A stretch of DNA of 27,433 nucleotides from NCBI GenBank assembly GCA_964603125.1, contig CAZRUA010000043.1, positions 1-27,433 of the forward strand, in the 5' to 3' direction. Origin of the DNA: CAZRUA01 sp964603125 (GTDB lineage: Bacteria; Bacteroidota; Bacteroidia; B-17B0; Aurantibacillaceae). Positions 8,012-14,571 of this stretch are shown here, piece after piece. The position numbers and the translations under genes were made by a program. Position 1 is the first letter of the stretch, and each line of letters begins with the position of its first letter. Below the pieces are notes generated by a model. That model was not told the DNA's origin. It saw only the letters and a list, made by a program, of their open reading frames with translations, and searched no databases.

Positions 8012-8048
8012 AAGTTAAATAGCCAATATTACATTGGCTATTTAACTT
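8012..8048 (-). terminator. Perfect 16-bp hairpin between two minus-strand genes
   Basis: The arm 8012-8027 (AAGTTAAATAGCCAAT) pairs perfectly with 8033-8048 (ATTGGCTATTTAACTT) around the 5-nt loop ATTAC. It lies 10 bases beyond the stop of the YbjN-like gene, where a terminator is expected. The long T-run is on the plus-strand side (8047-8052); the minus-strand tail is TAATAATATTT, a weaker U-tract. A terminator for the YbjN-like gene, perhaps bidirectional, is the best reading. Confidence 0.7.
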
Positions 8049-8058
8049 TTTTATAAAA

Positions 8059-8520
8059 CTAGTTTGCTCTATCACCACCTGTATTTACTGGAGGTGCAGG
8101 AGGCCAGCTACCTGAATATTTAAATGTCATTTTGCTATAGAAATCGCTGCTATAAAAAGCAACTTTATCAATCATATAATCAATTTCTCCTTGATTTAAA
8201 TCGTTTGCCGGACGTAAACCTAAGATATAAAACCAATTATCTTTTTTTACTATACCGCAAGTGTACATGTTGTATCCAAGTTCTAATAAATCCAAAGCAA
8301 CACCTTCTACGTTTTTTTCTGGCATTTTAAATAATGGGCTCATAACTTGTAAATACCATTTATCTGGCGTTGTTGCAAAGTTAAAAACGTCTATCCAAAT
8401 GTTTGCGTCTTTTATTTTTAATGACCATTGTCCTGCTTTTTCACCTCTGCACAAAGCTGGGTCAACATTTAAACCTCTAATGCTTGCTTCAACTAATACT
8501 GATGCTGATTCTAAATTCAT
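8059..8520 (-). CDS. YbjN-like (type III secretion chaperone-fold) protein
   Basis: A cytoplasmic protein of 153 residues with no signal or membrane segment. The core, about 25-135, fits the YbjN/CesT-like alpha-beta fold: alternating strands around WSLKIKDANIWIDVFNF, KWYLQVMSPLFKMP, the helix VEGVALDLLELGYNM, a strand WFYILGLRPA, and a final long helix EIDYMIDKVAFYSSDFYSKM. The C-terminus is a short Pro/Gly-rich tail. YbjN-family proteins have been linked to stress and motility phenotypes in E. coli, and the fold binds protein partners; no specific role can be assigned here. It has its own well-formed promoter (8548-8577) and faces the DUF2779 gene across a 120-base divergent region. The family call is moderately sure. 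Confidence 0.62.
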   Translation of the reverse strand: MNLESASVLVEASIRGLNVDPALCRGEKAGQWSLKIKDANIWIDVFNFATTPDKWYLQVMSPLFKMPEKNVEGVALDLLELGYNMYTCGIVKKDNWFYILGLRPANDLNQGEIDYMIDKVAFYSSDFYSKMTFKYSGSWPPAPPVNTGGDRAN

Positions 8521-8547
8521 GTTTTTTATGTTTTACGTTTGTTAAAA

Positions 8548-8577
8548 CAAATTTAATTATTTCTGTTTATTAGCAAA
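8548..8577 (-). promoter_or_regulatory. Promoter of the YbjN-like gene
   Basis: On the minus strand TTTG (8574-8577) is followed after 18 nt by TAAATTTG (8548-8555), both boxes exact. The predicted start is about 15-20 bases before the ATG at 8520. Confidence 0.6.
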
Positions 8578-8581
8578 ACAT

Positions 8582-8622
8582 TGTTGAATTAAAAGTTAAT
8601 AAAATATTGCTATAATTCAACA
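8582..8622. repeat. 10-bp inverted repeat in the divergent promoter region
   Basis: TGTTGAATTA (8582-8591) and TAATTCAACA (8613-8622) are perfect reverse complements separated by 21 nt, 31 bp centre to centre, or about three helical turns. The right arm lies about 20 bases upstream of the DUF2779 start; the left arm lies just upstream of the YbjN-like -33 box. The spacing suits two bound repressor or activator subunits better than a hairpin. No regulator gene is adjacent. Confidence 0.45.
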
Positions 8623-8640
8623 TTTGCGTATTTTGTGAAC

Positions 8641-10149
8641 ATGTCTCGTAAAGGATTATTAAGCAAGTCAACTATTTTGCGCAATGCACAATGCGCAAAG
8701 TCATTGTATTTGTATAAAAACAACTACATGTTGCGTGATAAGCCTTCTGCAGAGAAACAAGCTTTGTTTGATAAAGGAAATTTAGTGGGGAATATAGCGC
8801 ACGATTTGTTTCCAAATGGATACAATGCACAGCCCGAAAATTCGCGAGATATGCAACTTTGGGCAGATAATACAAACGCAGCAATTAAGGGTGGTAAAAC
8901 GGTTATTTACGAAGCTGCTTTTATTTATAACGATGTTTTTATTGCTATTGATGTGTTAGCTTTTGAAGAAGGTGTTTGGAATGCGTACGAAGTAAAGAGC
9001 TCTATTAAAACCAGTGCTATGCATGTTTTGGATGCAAGTATTCAGTATTACATTGCAACCAAAGTTGGTTTTTTAATTACTGATTTTTATTTGTGTTCAA
9101 TAAACGATTCGTATTATTTGAATGGTGAATTTGATGTTCAACAATTTTTTAGACGTAAATCCGTTTTAAAGGATGCGGTTAAAAACCAAGCGTATGTTGA
9201 GTTTCAAATAAATGAAGCACAAAATACTTTAAATTATTCTTCTATTCCCGACATTGAAATTGGAGCGCGTTGTTTCAAACCTTATTCATGTGATTTTATT
9301 GGAACATGTTGGCGTAATCATGGCAACGTGAGTGTTTTTGAGTTAATGGGATTAAATAAAGTTCAACAGGAAGAATTGTTTAAAAAAGGTTTTCATACGA
9401 TTGAATCCGTTGCTGATAATTACGAAAGCCTTGAATTACCTGATGTTACAGTAAACTATTTAAAACAGCAGATAAATAAGGAAACTCATTTTGATGCTGC
9501 AAATATTAGTACTTTAATTAATAAGATTCAATACCCCTTGTCGGTTTTAGATATTGAGGTGTGCATGCCTGCAGTGCCTATTTTGCAAAACACCAAAGCA
9601 TTTGAGTTTATTCCTTTTTTATTTTGTATTAAAACCCAAGAAACTGAATTAAGCGAAACAATTGATTTTAGTTGTTTTGTTGATGATGTAAAAGACAATT
9701 TGGGTAAGTTTTATATTCAATTACTTGCAAAGCTTAAGTCGGTTAAAACAATTATTGTATTTGATAGTAAACTCGAAAACGAGATTATAGCAAAGGGTTT
9801 AAACTACGGATATTTAAATAAGGATGAGGTGCAGCATTTATTATCTAAAGTGGTTGATCTTTCAGAAATATTGAAGGACGGTAGCTTCAGGGATTATCGA
9901 TTAAAAAATTCATCTTCTTTAAAAAGTATCGAAGAGATTATTTTGGGTACAAAGTTTTATCAAGATTGCGAAATAATTGGAGGTACTATTGCCATGAGTG
10001 TTTACGAAAACTTTTTAAGAGGTGCTGAATCTGAAACCAAAGAACGTCAAAAGCAAGAACTTATTAAATATTGTGAGGCTGACGTAAATGCAACCTATAA
10101 TTTTTATACTTTTCTAAAAAATAAAATCCAAGCAAATGAACAAAACTAG
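8641..10149 (+). CDS. Cas4-like Fe-S nuclease fused to DEDD-type exonuclease domain (DUF2779 family)
   Basis: Residues 1-230 form a PD-(D/E)xK nuclease of the Cas4/RecB type. Asp104, Glu117 and Lys119 (YEVKSS) make the metal site, and Gln135-Tyr136 (IQYYIA) is the downstream motif. Cys18 pairs with a C-terminal cluster Cys211, Cys217 and Cys223, the one-plus-three arrangement that holds a 4Fe-4S cluster in Cas4 and AddB. Residues about 298-500 fit DUF2779, an RNase H-like DEDD exonuclease: Asp304-x-Glu306 (LDIEV), Asp374 in IVFDSKLEN, and Tyr477/Asp481 (YCEAD). It probably processes DNA ends in repair or recombination; no experimental role can be assigned from sequence. The ATG at 8641 is preferred over a GTG two codons earlier. 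It leads a three-gene operon. No CRISPR array or cas1/cas2 is present. Confidence 0.85.
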   Translation: MSRKGLLSKSTILRNAQCAKSLYLYKNNYMLRDKPSAEKQALFDKGNLVGNIAHDLFPNGYNAQPENSRDMQLWADNTNAAIKGGKTVIYEAAFIYNDVFIAIDVLAFEEGVWNAYEVKSSIKTSAMHVLDASIQYYIATKVGFLITDFYLCSINDSYYLNGEFDVQQFFRRKSVLKDAVKNQAYVEFQINEAQNTLNYSSIPDIEIGARCFKPYSCDFIGTCWRNHGNVSVFELMGLNKVQQEELFKKGFHTIESVADNYESLELPDVTVNYLKQQINKETHFDAANISTLINKIQYPLSVLDIEVCMPAVPILQNTKAFEFIPFLFCIKTQETELSETIDFSCFVDDVKDNLGKFYIQLLAKLKSVKTIIVFDSKLENEIIAKGLNYGYLNKDEVQHLLSKVVDLSEILKDGSFRDYRLKNSSSLKSIEEIILGTKFYQDCEIIGGTIAMSVYENFLRGAESETKERQKQELIKYCEADVNATYNFYTFLKNKIQANEQN

Positions 10150-10624
10150 CCTTAAAACACTTGCCCAATACAATTCATCATCTAATGCAACTTTGCTTGC
10201 TTTGGTAAATTCTGAAGCACCATCTTTGCTAGATAAAGAATGTGGTGGTAGTTTTAAAACAATCCGATCAATTATATTACATGCTTGGGATGCCGAATTT
10301 ATTTGGCAACAACGTTTAGCGGGTTTGCCAATTGAGTTTTGGCCTAGTGAAAGTGCTGATTCTTCAACGGATTTGAATGATTGGGTGAAATGTGGAAATG
10401 AATTTATTAAGTTAATTGATGGCTATTCGGAAGAAAGCTTGAATAATAAAATTAGTTATAAAAACATGAAAGGTGTTGCTTTTGAAAACAGCGCGACTGA
10501 GATTTTACAACATGTTTTTAATCACAGTACTTTTCATCGCGGACAAATTGTTCATGCTTTGCGTAACCTTGGATTTTCTGCGGAGATTCCTTCAACCGAT
10601 TTTATAGCCTATTTGCGTAAGTAA
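10136..10624 (+). CDS. DinB-fold (DUF1572/DfsB-like) putative metal-dependent protein
   Basis: A four-helix-bundle protein of 162 residues. The metal-binding triad is visible as His49 (IILHAWDAEFIW) and His130-x3-His134 (HVFNHSTFHRGQI), the classic DinB/YfiT-like arrangement; the RGQI after the last His is strongly conserved. Members of this superfamily include thiol-dependent S-transferases and damage-inducible proteins; the substrate cannot be predicted. It is unrelated to DNA polymerase IV, which shares the DinB name. The start overlaps the end of the nuclease gene by 14 bases, and the Nudix gene follows after one base, so the three are probably translated from one mRNA. Confidence 0.88.
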   Translation: MNKTSLKTLAQYNSSSNATLLALVNSEAPSLLDKECGGSFKTIRSIILHAWDAEFIWQQRLAGLPIEFWPSESADSSTDLNDWVKCGNEFIKLIDGYSEESLNNKISYKNMKGVAFENSATEILQHVFNHSTFHRGQIVHALRNLGFSAEIPSTDFIAYLRK

Positions 10625-10625
10625 A

Positions 10626-11240
10626 ATGAATAAGCGTATAGTTAAATTAAAAGAGCATTTAGCGGGTGAATTGCCGGGCGAAGAGGCTCAATATAAAATG
10701 TCGCCACGACGCAAACGTAACCCCATTTTTAAATCATCATTCGAATTTAAAAAAAGCGCCGTAGCTATTTTAATTTACGAAAAATCAGGCGATTTATATT
10801 TCCCAATCATAGTTCGTTCTGATTATGGAGGCGTTCATAGTGGTCAATTAGCCTTACCAGGAGGTAAAGTAGATTTTTTTGATAAGGATTTGAAAGAAAC
10901 AGCTTTACGCGAAATGAAAGAAGAGATTGGCTTTTCAGATGATGTGGATTATTTAGGACAATTAAGTTCGCTTAAAGTAGATGCGAGTAAATTTGAGATT
11001 CACCCACATGTGTTTTATTATTCGGATAAACCAAGATTTACAATTAACCCTGCTGAAGTAGCCGAGTTAATTGAGTTTAAAATTGATGATTTGTTAAATG
11101 ATCGTTTAGTGAAATCAACTACTGTGGAAGTTTACACTGGAGCCCAAATAAAAACCCCTTACTTTGATGTAAGGGGTAAAGTTTTATGGGGAGCAACTGC
11201 AATGATTTTAAGTGAACTAAAACACTTGCTCAATAAATAA
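10626..11240 (+). CDS. CoA pyrophosphatase-type Nudix hydrolase
   Basis: A soluble Nudix enzyme of 204 residues. The Nudix box runs from Gly80 to Phe103: GGKVD, then LKETALREMKEEIGF with catalytic Glu96, Glu99 and Glu100. Just before it, VRSDYGGVHSGQLALPGGK matches the extra signature of CoA-cleaving Nudix proteins (NudL/Nudt7 group), which hydrolyse CoA derivatives to phosphopantetheine and 3',5'-ADP. The late segment TPYFDVRGKVLWGATA is also a family hallmark. It is the last gene of the nuclease-DinB-Nudix operon. Bases 11150-11177 of this gene also carry a hairpin that reads as an intrinsic terminator for the opposite strand. Its stop abuts the stop of the convergent gene with no gap. Confidence 0.9.
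   Translation: MNKRIVKLKEHLAGELPGEEAQYKMSPRRKRNPIFKSSFEFKKSAVAILIYEKSGDLYFPIIVRSDYGGVHSGQLALPGGKVDFFDKDLKETALREMKEEIGFSDDVDYLGQLSSLKVDASKFEIHPHVFYYSDKPRFTINPAEVAELIEFKIDDLLNDRLVKSTTVEVYTGAQIKTPYFDVRGKVLWGATAMILSELKHLLNK
11150..11177 (-). terminator. Intrinsic terminator of the 11241-12059 gene, inside the Nudix coding sequence
   Basis: ACCCCTTAC (11154-11162) and GTAAGGGGT (11169-11177) form a perfect 9-bp GC-rich stem around a 6-nt loop. Read on the minus strand the stem ends in GGGGTTTTTATTT, a proper U-tract, 64 bases after the stop of the minus-strand gene. The plus-strand tail has no such tract. Confidence 0.7.
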
Positions 11241-12059
11241 TTATTTTTTCTTTTCTATCTCAACCACAAGGTTGTCGTAGCACATGTAGTAGTTTCCTTT
11301 GTTCAAGGTTGATAAATCCATGTCTCTTCCGTAACCTTTCTTAACAACACTTCCAAAGTAATCATATACTTCATAAGCTGTTTCAGAACTAAAGTTAATT
11401 GTTTTGTAATCCTTAGCAATAGTGTAGCTTGGTTTTTCCATTAATGAAGTTGTAGTAACAGCTTCTGAAATTCTAGGTGAACTTTGTCCACTTCCTATTT
11501 GTTTTACTCTAAATTTATTTTCACCACTATGTGTTGTAACAACAAATGAATAATCATGAGCTTCTGGAGTACCTTCTCCCATAACTTCTCCAACATATAC
11601 CCATTTATTCCATTTAAATTGCTCAATTATGTATGGTAATTGACCTACTTCACTTTTAGCTGACCATTTTAAAACATTATCAGCAGTGATGTTAATGTTA
11701 ATGATTTCAAAACTTGGTTTTGGTTTTAAAACTTCAGGGTTTAATATTTTTGGAGTACAATCGTCCTTATGTTCAATTTCAATTAAAACCTTCGCTCCAA
11801 AGCTTAATTTGTAAGATGATAAATCAACTTCAAACGCACTCGAGTTAACTTCATCTGTTGTTACAGAGCCATTAACACGCACTTGATAAGCGCAAAAACC
11901 TACACCGCTTTTATTAAAACCATTTTGTATGTAAATATTTTTGTTTTGATACTTACCTTCTACTAATAAAACTTTATTAGCAAAAGCACTGAATGATACG
12001 AATGAAAAAATAATAATCGATAAAAGGTTTAAGTTAGTCGATGTTTTTTTATTATTCAT
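11241..12059 (-). CDS. Secreted protein of unknown function with degenerate T9SS-like C-terminus
   Basis: I do not recognise the main family. The 272-residue product has a Sec signal peptide (hydrophobic LLSIIIFSFVSFSAFA, about 12-27). Two beta-rich parts follow: one at about 30-105 containing Cys residues in FCAYQV and DDCTPK, and a fibronectin III-like part at about 115-205 (DNVLKWSA, LPYIIEQFKWNKWVYVG, GENKFRVKQIG). The last 50 or so residues, AYEVYDYFGSVVKKGYG then LSTLNKGNYYMCYDN, follow the strand pattern of T9SS sorting domains (compare VKVFNTVGEIIY and WAKGIYLVEVSN in the GH18 protein of this window) but are short and end in Lys-rich sequence. Export to the surface by T9SS is an inference. 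The gene has its own promoter (12087-12118) and a terminator inside the neighbouring Nudix gene. Confidence 0.75.
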   Translation of the reverse strand: MNNKKTSTNLNLLSIIIFSFVSFSAFANKVLLVEGKYQNKNIYIQNGFNKSGVGFCAYQVRVNGSVTTDEVNSSAFEVDLSSYKLSFGAKVLIEIEHKDDCTPKILNPEVLKPKPSFEIININITADNVLKWSAKSEVGQLPYIIEQFKWNKWVYVGEVMGEGTPEAHDYSFVVTTHSGENKFRVKQIGSGQSSPRISEAVTTTSLMEKPSYTIAKDYKTINFSSETAYEVYDYFGSVVKKGYGRDMDLSTLNKGNYYMCYDNLVVEIEKKK

Positions 12060-12086
12060 GGTTATAAAATTGAATTTATTTTAATA

Positions 12087-12118
12087 CAAATGTACTCAAT
12101 TTTCAGCTGCAAATCAAG
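12087..12118 (-). promoter_or_regulatory. Promoter of the secreted-protein gene
   Basis: On the minus strand CTTG (12115-12118), 20 nt, then TACATTTG (12087-12094). The -7 box is exact, and the spacing is the same as in the aconitase promoter. The -33 box overlaps the stop codon of the upstream small membrane protein gene. Confidence 0.6.
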
Positions 12119-12302
12119 CATTTCTGAATTTTACGTATAAAAATATAACGCTGAAAATCAATAAGATAGTAAGTAAAACCAAAAGCGGACGCTTATAATG
12201 TAACTTATTAATTTTCAAATCCTTCCTGTAAGCGTAAATCATACCTATTATAAAAGCAACTAAAAAAACACTCGCGAAAATTATTTTACCTGTTGTAAAC
12301 AT
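12114..12302 (-). CDS. Tiny two-helix membrane protein
   Basis: A 62-residue protein starting at the ATG at 12302. Two membrane helices (about 5-23, GKIIFASVFLVAFIIGMIY, and about 38-58, LLVLLTILLIFSVIFLYV) are joined by a basic loop (YRKDLKINKLHYKR), which suggests the loop is cytoplasmic. A longer version from a GTG at 12353 would add 17 residues that overlap the promoter region of the divergent WG-repeat gene and look unlike coding sequence. Small proteins of this shape are widespread in Bacteroidota without known function. Its promoter was not identified. Confidence 0.6.
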   Translation of the reverse strand: MFTTGKIIFASVFLVAFIIGMIYAYRKDLKINKLHYKRPLLVLLTILLIFSVIFLYVKFRNA

Positions 12303-12338
12303 CTTAAAAACAAAACTAGTTAATGCTTTACAAAAGTA

Positions 12339-12346
12339 TATTTTTG
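12339..12346 (+). promoter_or_regulatory. -7 promoter box just before the WG-repeat gene
   Basis: TATTTTTG is an exact TAnnTTTG box ending only 10 bases before the ATG at 12357, which predicts a leader of a few bases at most. No good TTG box is visible 19-20 bases upstream. Confidence 0.45.
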
Positions 12347-12356
12347 CAGCCACAAA

Positions 12357-14561
12357 ATGGGTCTTTTAAAAAAAATAGTTTTTACTCTTTTATTGCTTTC
12401 TTTTTCAAGTGCATTCGCATCTAAAATTGATAAAGCTTATCAGGCACTTTATATTTTCGATTATTTCAAGGCAAAAAAAATATTTTATTCTAGTTTAAAT
12501 AGCAATAAATGTGAAGCATCTTTTGGCTTAGCAACTATTTTTCATCGAAACGACAACCCTTTTCATCAATTGGATAGCGCTTACAAGTTCTGTCAAGAAG
12601 CTATTTTATCGTATAATTTTTTAGATAAGGAAGATAAAATTAAATTATATAAAAAGTATTTAATCAATGATTCTACTCTTGCCAAGCTTTCATTTACTGT
12701 TGATTCGCTTGCTTTTTATAGAAATGTAAAAAACTGTAACATCAATTCGCTAGAGTTTTTTGAAATTTATTTGAATTATCATTCTCAATCTGTATTCCAT
12801 TCAAAGGCACTGTTAATGCGAGATTCTGTGGTGTTTGAATATTCTAAGGAAATAAATGCTTCAACACATTTCATTTATATGCTTAATACTTATCCTGAAA
12901 GTTACTACAAGAAAGAAATTCAAGCCAATATTGATAGAAGTAATTATCAAGAGTATACAAGATCTAAGTCACCCGAAGTTTATTTTTCGTTTATTAAAAA
13001 TTTTCCTAACAGTGATTATATTATTGATGCGGAGAATCAAATTTATAAATACTATTCGCTGTATAAAAGCGAAAGTGGTTTGTATAAATTTATTACTTCT
13101 TTTCCAAATAATTCAAATGTTAGTAACGCTTGGAAAGAGTTGTATTCATTACATGTTACTGAATACAGCGCTGAAAATTTAAGTGAGTTTCTTAGTCAAT
13201 ATCCTAATTTTCCTTTTAAGGAAACAATTGAACAGGATATTAAAAACAAAGAGTTGTTTCTTATACCTTTTGAATCCAATAATTTATTTGGCTTTATTGA
13301 TTCGTTGGGTAATGTTATCATTTCAAATCAATATGAAAGTGTTGAAGACTTTAGTGAAGGTTTGTGTGTTGCTGAAAAGGGTGAAAAATTTGGTTACATC
13401 AATAAGGCTGGTAATACAATTATTCCTTTTGTTTATGATGAAGCTGAGTCTTTTAAAAACGGTTTAGCAATTGTGAAAAAAGGCGATGATTTCTTTGCAA
13501 TTGATCACACAGGAATGCAGAAAACTGAAAGTTATGGTATGATGAGTGATTTCAACGAAAATGTTTCTGTCGTGAGATTTGCAACGAAAGATAGTGTGAA
13601 TGCAACGAGAGTTAAAACTGGCGTGGTTAATAAATTAGGTAAACTTATATTAAGTACCGATTATGAACAAATTGGTGATTTTAATAATGGATTATCCATT
13701 GTTATGTATCAGAAAAAGTGTGGTGTTATCGATAAAAATGGTAAAATAATCATTCCCATTATTTACGATTGGTTGAATGATTTTGAGAATGGTTTAGCCA
13801 GAGCAAAGTTGGATGGGAAAATGGGAATTATTGATTTAACGGGTAAATGGATAATTCAGCCTGAGTATAGTTTTATTGAGTATGAAACAAGCGGTTTGTA
13901 CAGAGCAATAAAGGGTAATGTTTATTATGGTTTTATAAACTCAAATGGCTGCGTAATTAAAACGGTTGATATGCCTTTTGATTTAAAAGACTTGGAAGAA
14001 AAATACACAAATGGTAAGTATATTAAAATGAAAACGGAAGATGGGCAAACCTTATGCGATACCAATGGAGTTAAGTTGTTTCCGGGAGATGTTTATGATG
14101 AAATGTATTTACCATCGAGTGGTTTGATACGATGTAGTAAAGATGATTCCTACGGTTTTGTGGATGAAAAGAAAAACGAAATTGTAAAATTTATTTACAA
14201 CGATGCCTTTGATTTCTTTGGAAATATAGCTTTGGTGCAAAAGAAAGATAAATGGATGTTTATTGATAAAAAAGGTAAAACGGTGTTAGCAGTAAAATGC
14301 AACGAAGCTGAAAAACTTGGTAAAGGATATTATGTATTGAGTTCAGATTCTATTAGTTCATTATACAACAGTAAGGCCGAAAAACTACTCAGCTTTGTTA
14401 CTAAAAAAACAAATAGTTCGGGCGCCGCAATTCTAATAGAAAAACCAGAGATTGAGTTTTATAACAATAGCATTTTATCTATTGATTTTAATAACAAAAA
14501 AGCATTTTATAGTTTAACAAGGAAATCGTACATTTGGAAAGAAGAAGGATTTACCGAATAA
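12357..14561 (+). CDS. Secreted helical-repeat plus WG-repeat protein
   Basis: A 734-residue protein with a signal peptide (about 1-22, LLKKIVFTLLLLSFSSAFA). Residues about 24-300 are helical and TPR-like, with three similar units around IKNFPNSDYIIDAENQIY, ITSFPNNSNVSNAWKELY and LSQYPNFPFKETIEQDI. Residues about 300-695 hold roughly ten WG-type beta repeats of 33-40 residues. Each has the pattern fGfIdk.Gk.ii...Y....dF..GLa.v.k, for example KFGYINKAGNTIIPFVYDEA and KCGVIDKNGKIIIPIIYDWL; the seventh and eighth are degenerate. WG repeats are common in secreted Bacteroidota proteins and usually serve binding; no enzymatic motif is seen. It may be the first gene of an eight-gene run, since purM starts 10 bases after its stop. 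Confidence 0.9.
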   Translation: MGLLKKIVFTLLLLSFSSAFASKIDKAYQALYIFDYFKAKKIFYSSLNSNKCEASFGLATIFHRNDNPFHQLDSAYKFCQEAILSYNFLDKEDKIKLYKKYLINDSTLAKLSFTVDSLAFYRNVKNCNINSLEFFEIYLNYHSQSVFHSKALLMRDSVVFEYSKEINASTHFIYMLNTYPESYYKKEIQANIDRSNYQEYTRSKSPEVYFSFIKNFPNSDYIIDAENQIYKYYSLYKSESGLYKFITSFPNNSNVSNAWKELYSLHVTEYSAENLSEFLSQYPNFPFKETIEQDIKNKELFLIPFESNNLFGFIDSLGNVIISNQYESVEDFSEGLCVAEKGEKFGYINKAGNTIIPFVYDEAESFKNGLAIVKKGDDFFAIDHTGMQKTESYGMMSDFNENVSVVRFATKDSVNATRVKTGVVNKLGKLILSTDYEQIGDFNNGLSIVMYQKKCGVIDKNGKIIIPIIYDWLNDFENGLARAKLDGKMGIIDLTGKWIIQPEYSFIEYETSGLYRAIKGNVYYGFINSNGCVIKTVDMPFDLKDLEEKYTNGKYIKMKTEDGQTLCDTNGVKLFPGDVYDEMYLPSSGLIRCSKDDSYGFVDEKKNEIVKFIYNDAFDFFGNIALVQKKDKWMFIDKKGKTVLAVKCNEAEKLGKGYYVLSSDSISSLYNSKAEKLLSFVTKKTNSSGAAILIEKPEIEFYNNSILSIDFNNKKAFYSLTRKSYIWKEEGFTE

Positions 14562-14571
14562 TTTAACAATA

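Noticed and set aside
8641..10149. A CRISPR-Cas locus, suggested by the Cas4-like nuclease
   Set aside because: No direct-repeat array and no cas1, cas2 or effector gene is visible; the fused C-terminal domain points to the stand-alone DUF2779 family.
10136..10624. DNA polymerase IV, from the DinB name
   Set aside because: The protein is a 162-residue helical bundle with a His triad and has no polymerase motifs; the shared name is historical.
12303..12353. GTG-initiated extension of the small membrane protein at 12114-12302
   Set aside because: It covers the promoter region of the divergent WG gene; the internal ATG at 12302 gives a cleaner two-helix protein.
12856..13467. Two consecutive open frames (108 and 94 codons) inside the WG-repeat gene
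   Set aside because: They are in a shifted frame of a well-supported repeat protein, rich in Leu/Ile/Lys as expected for out-of-frame AT-rich DNA, with no domain.
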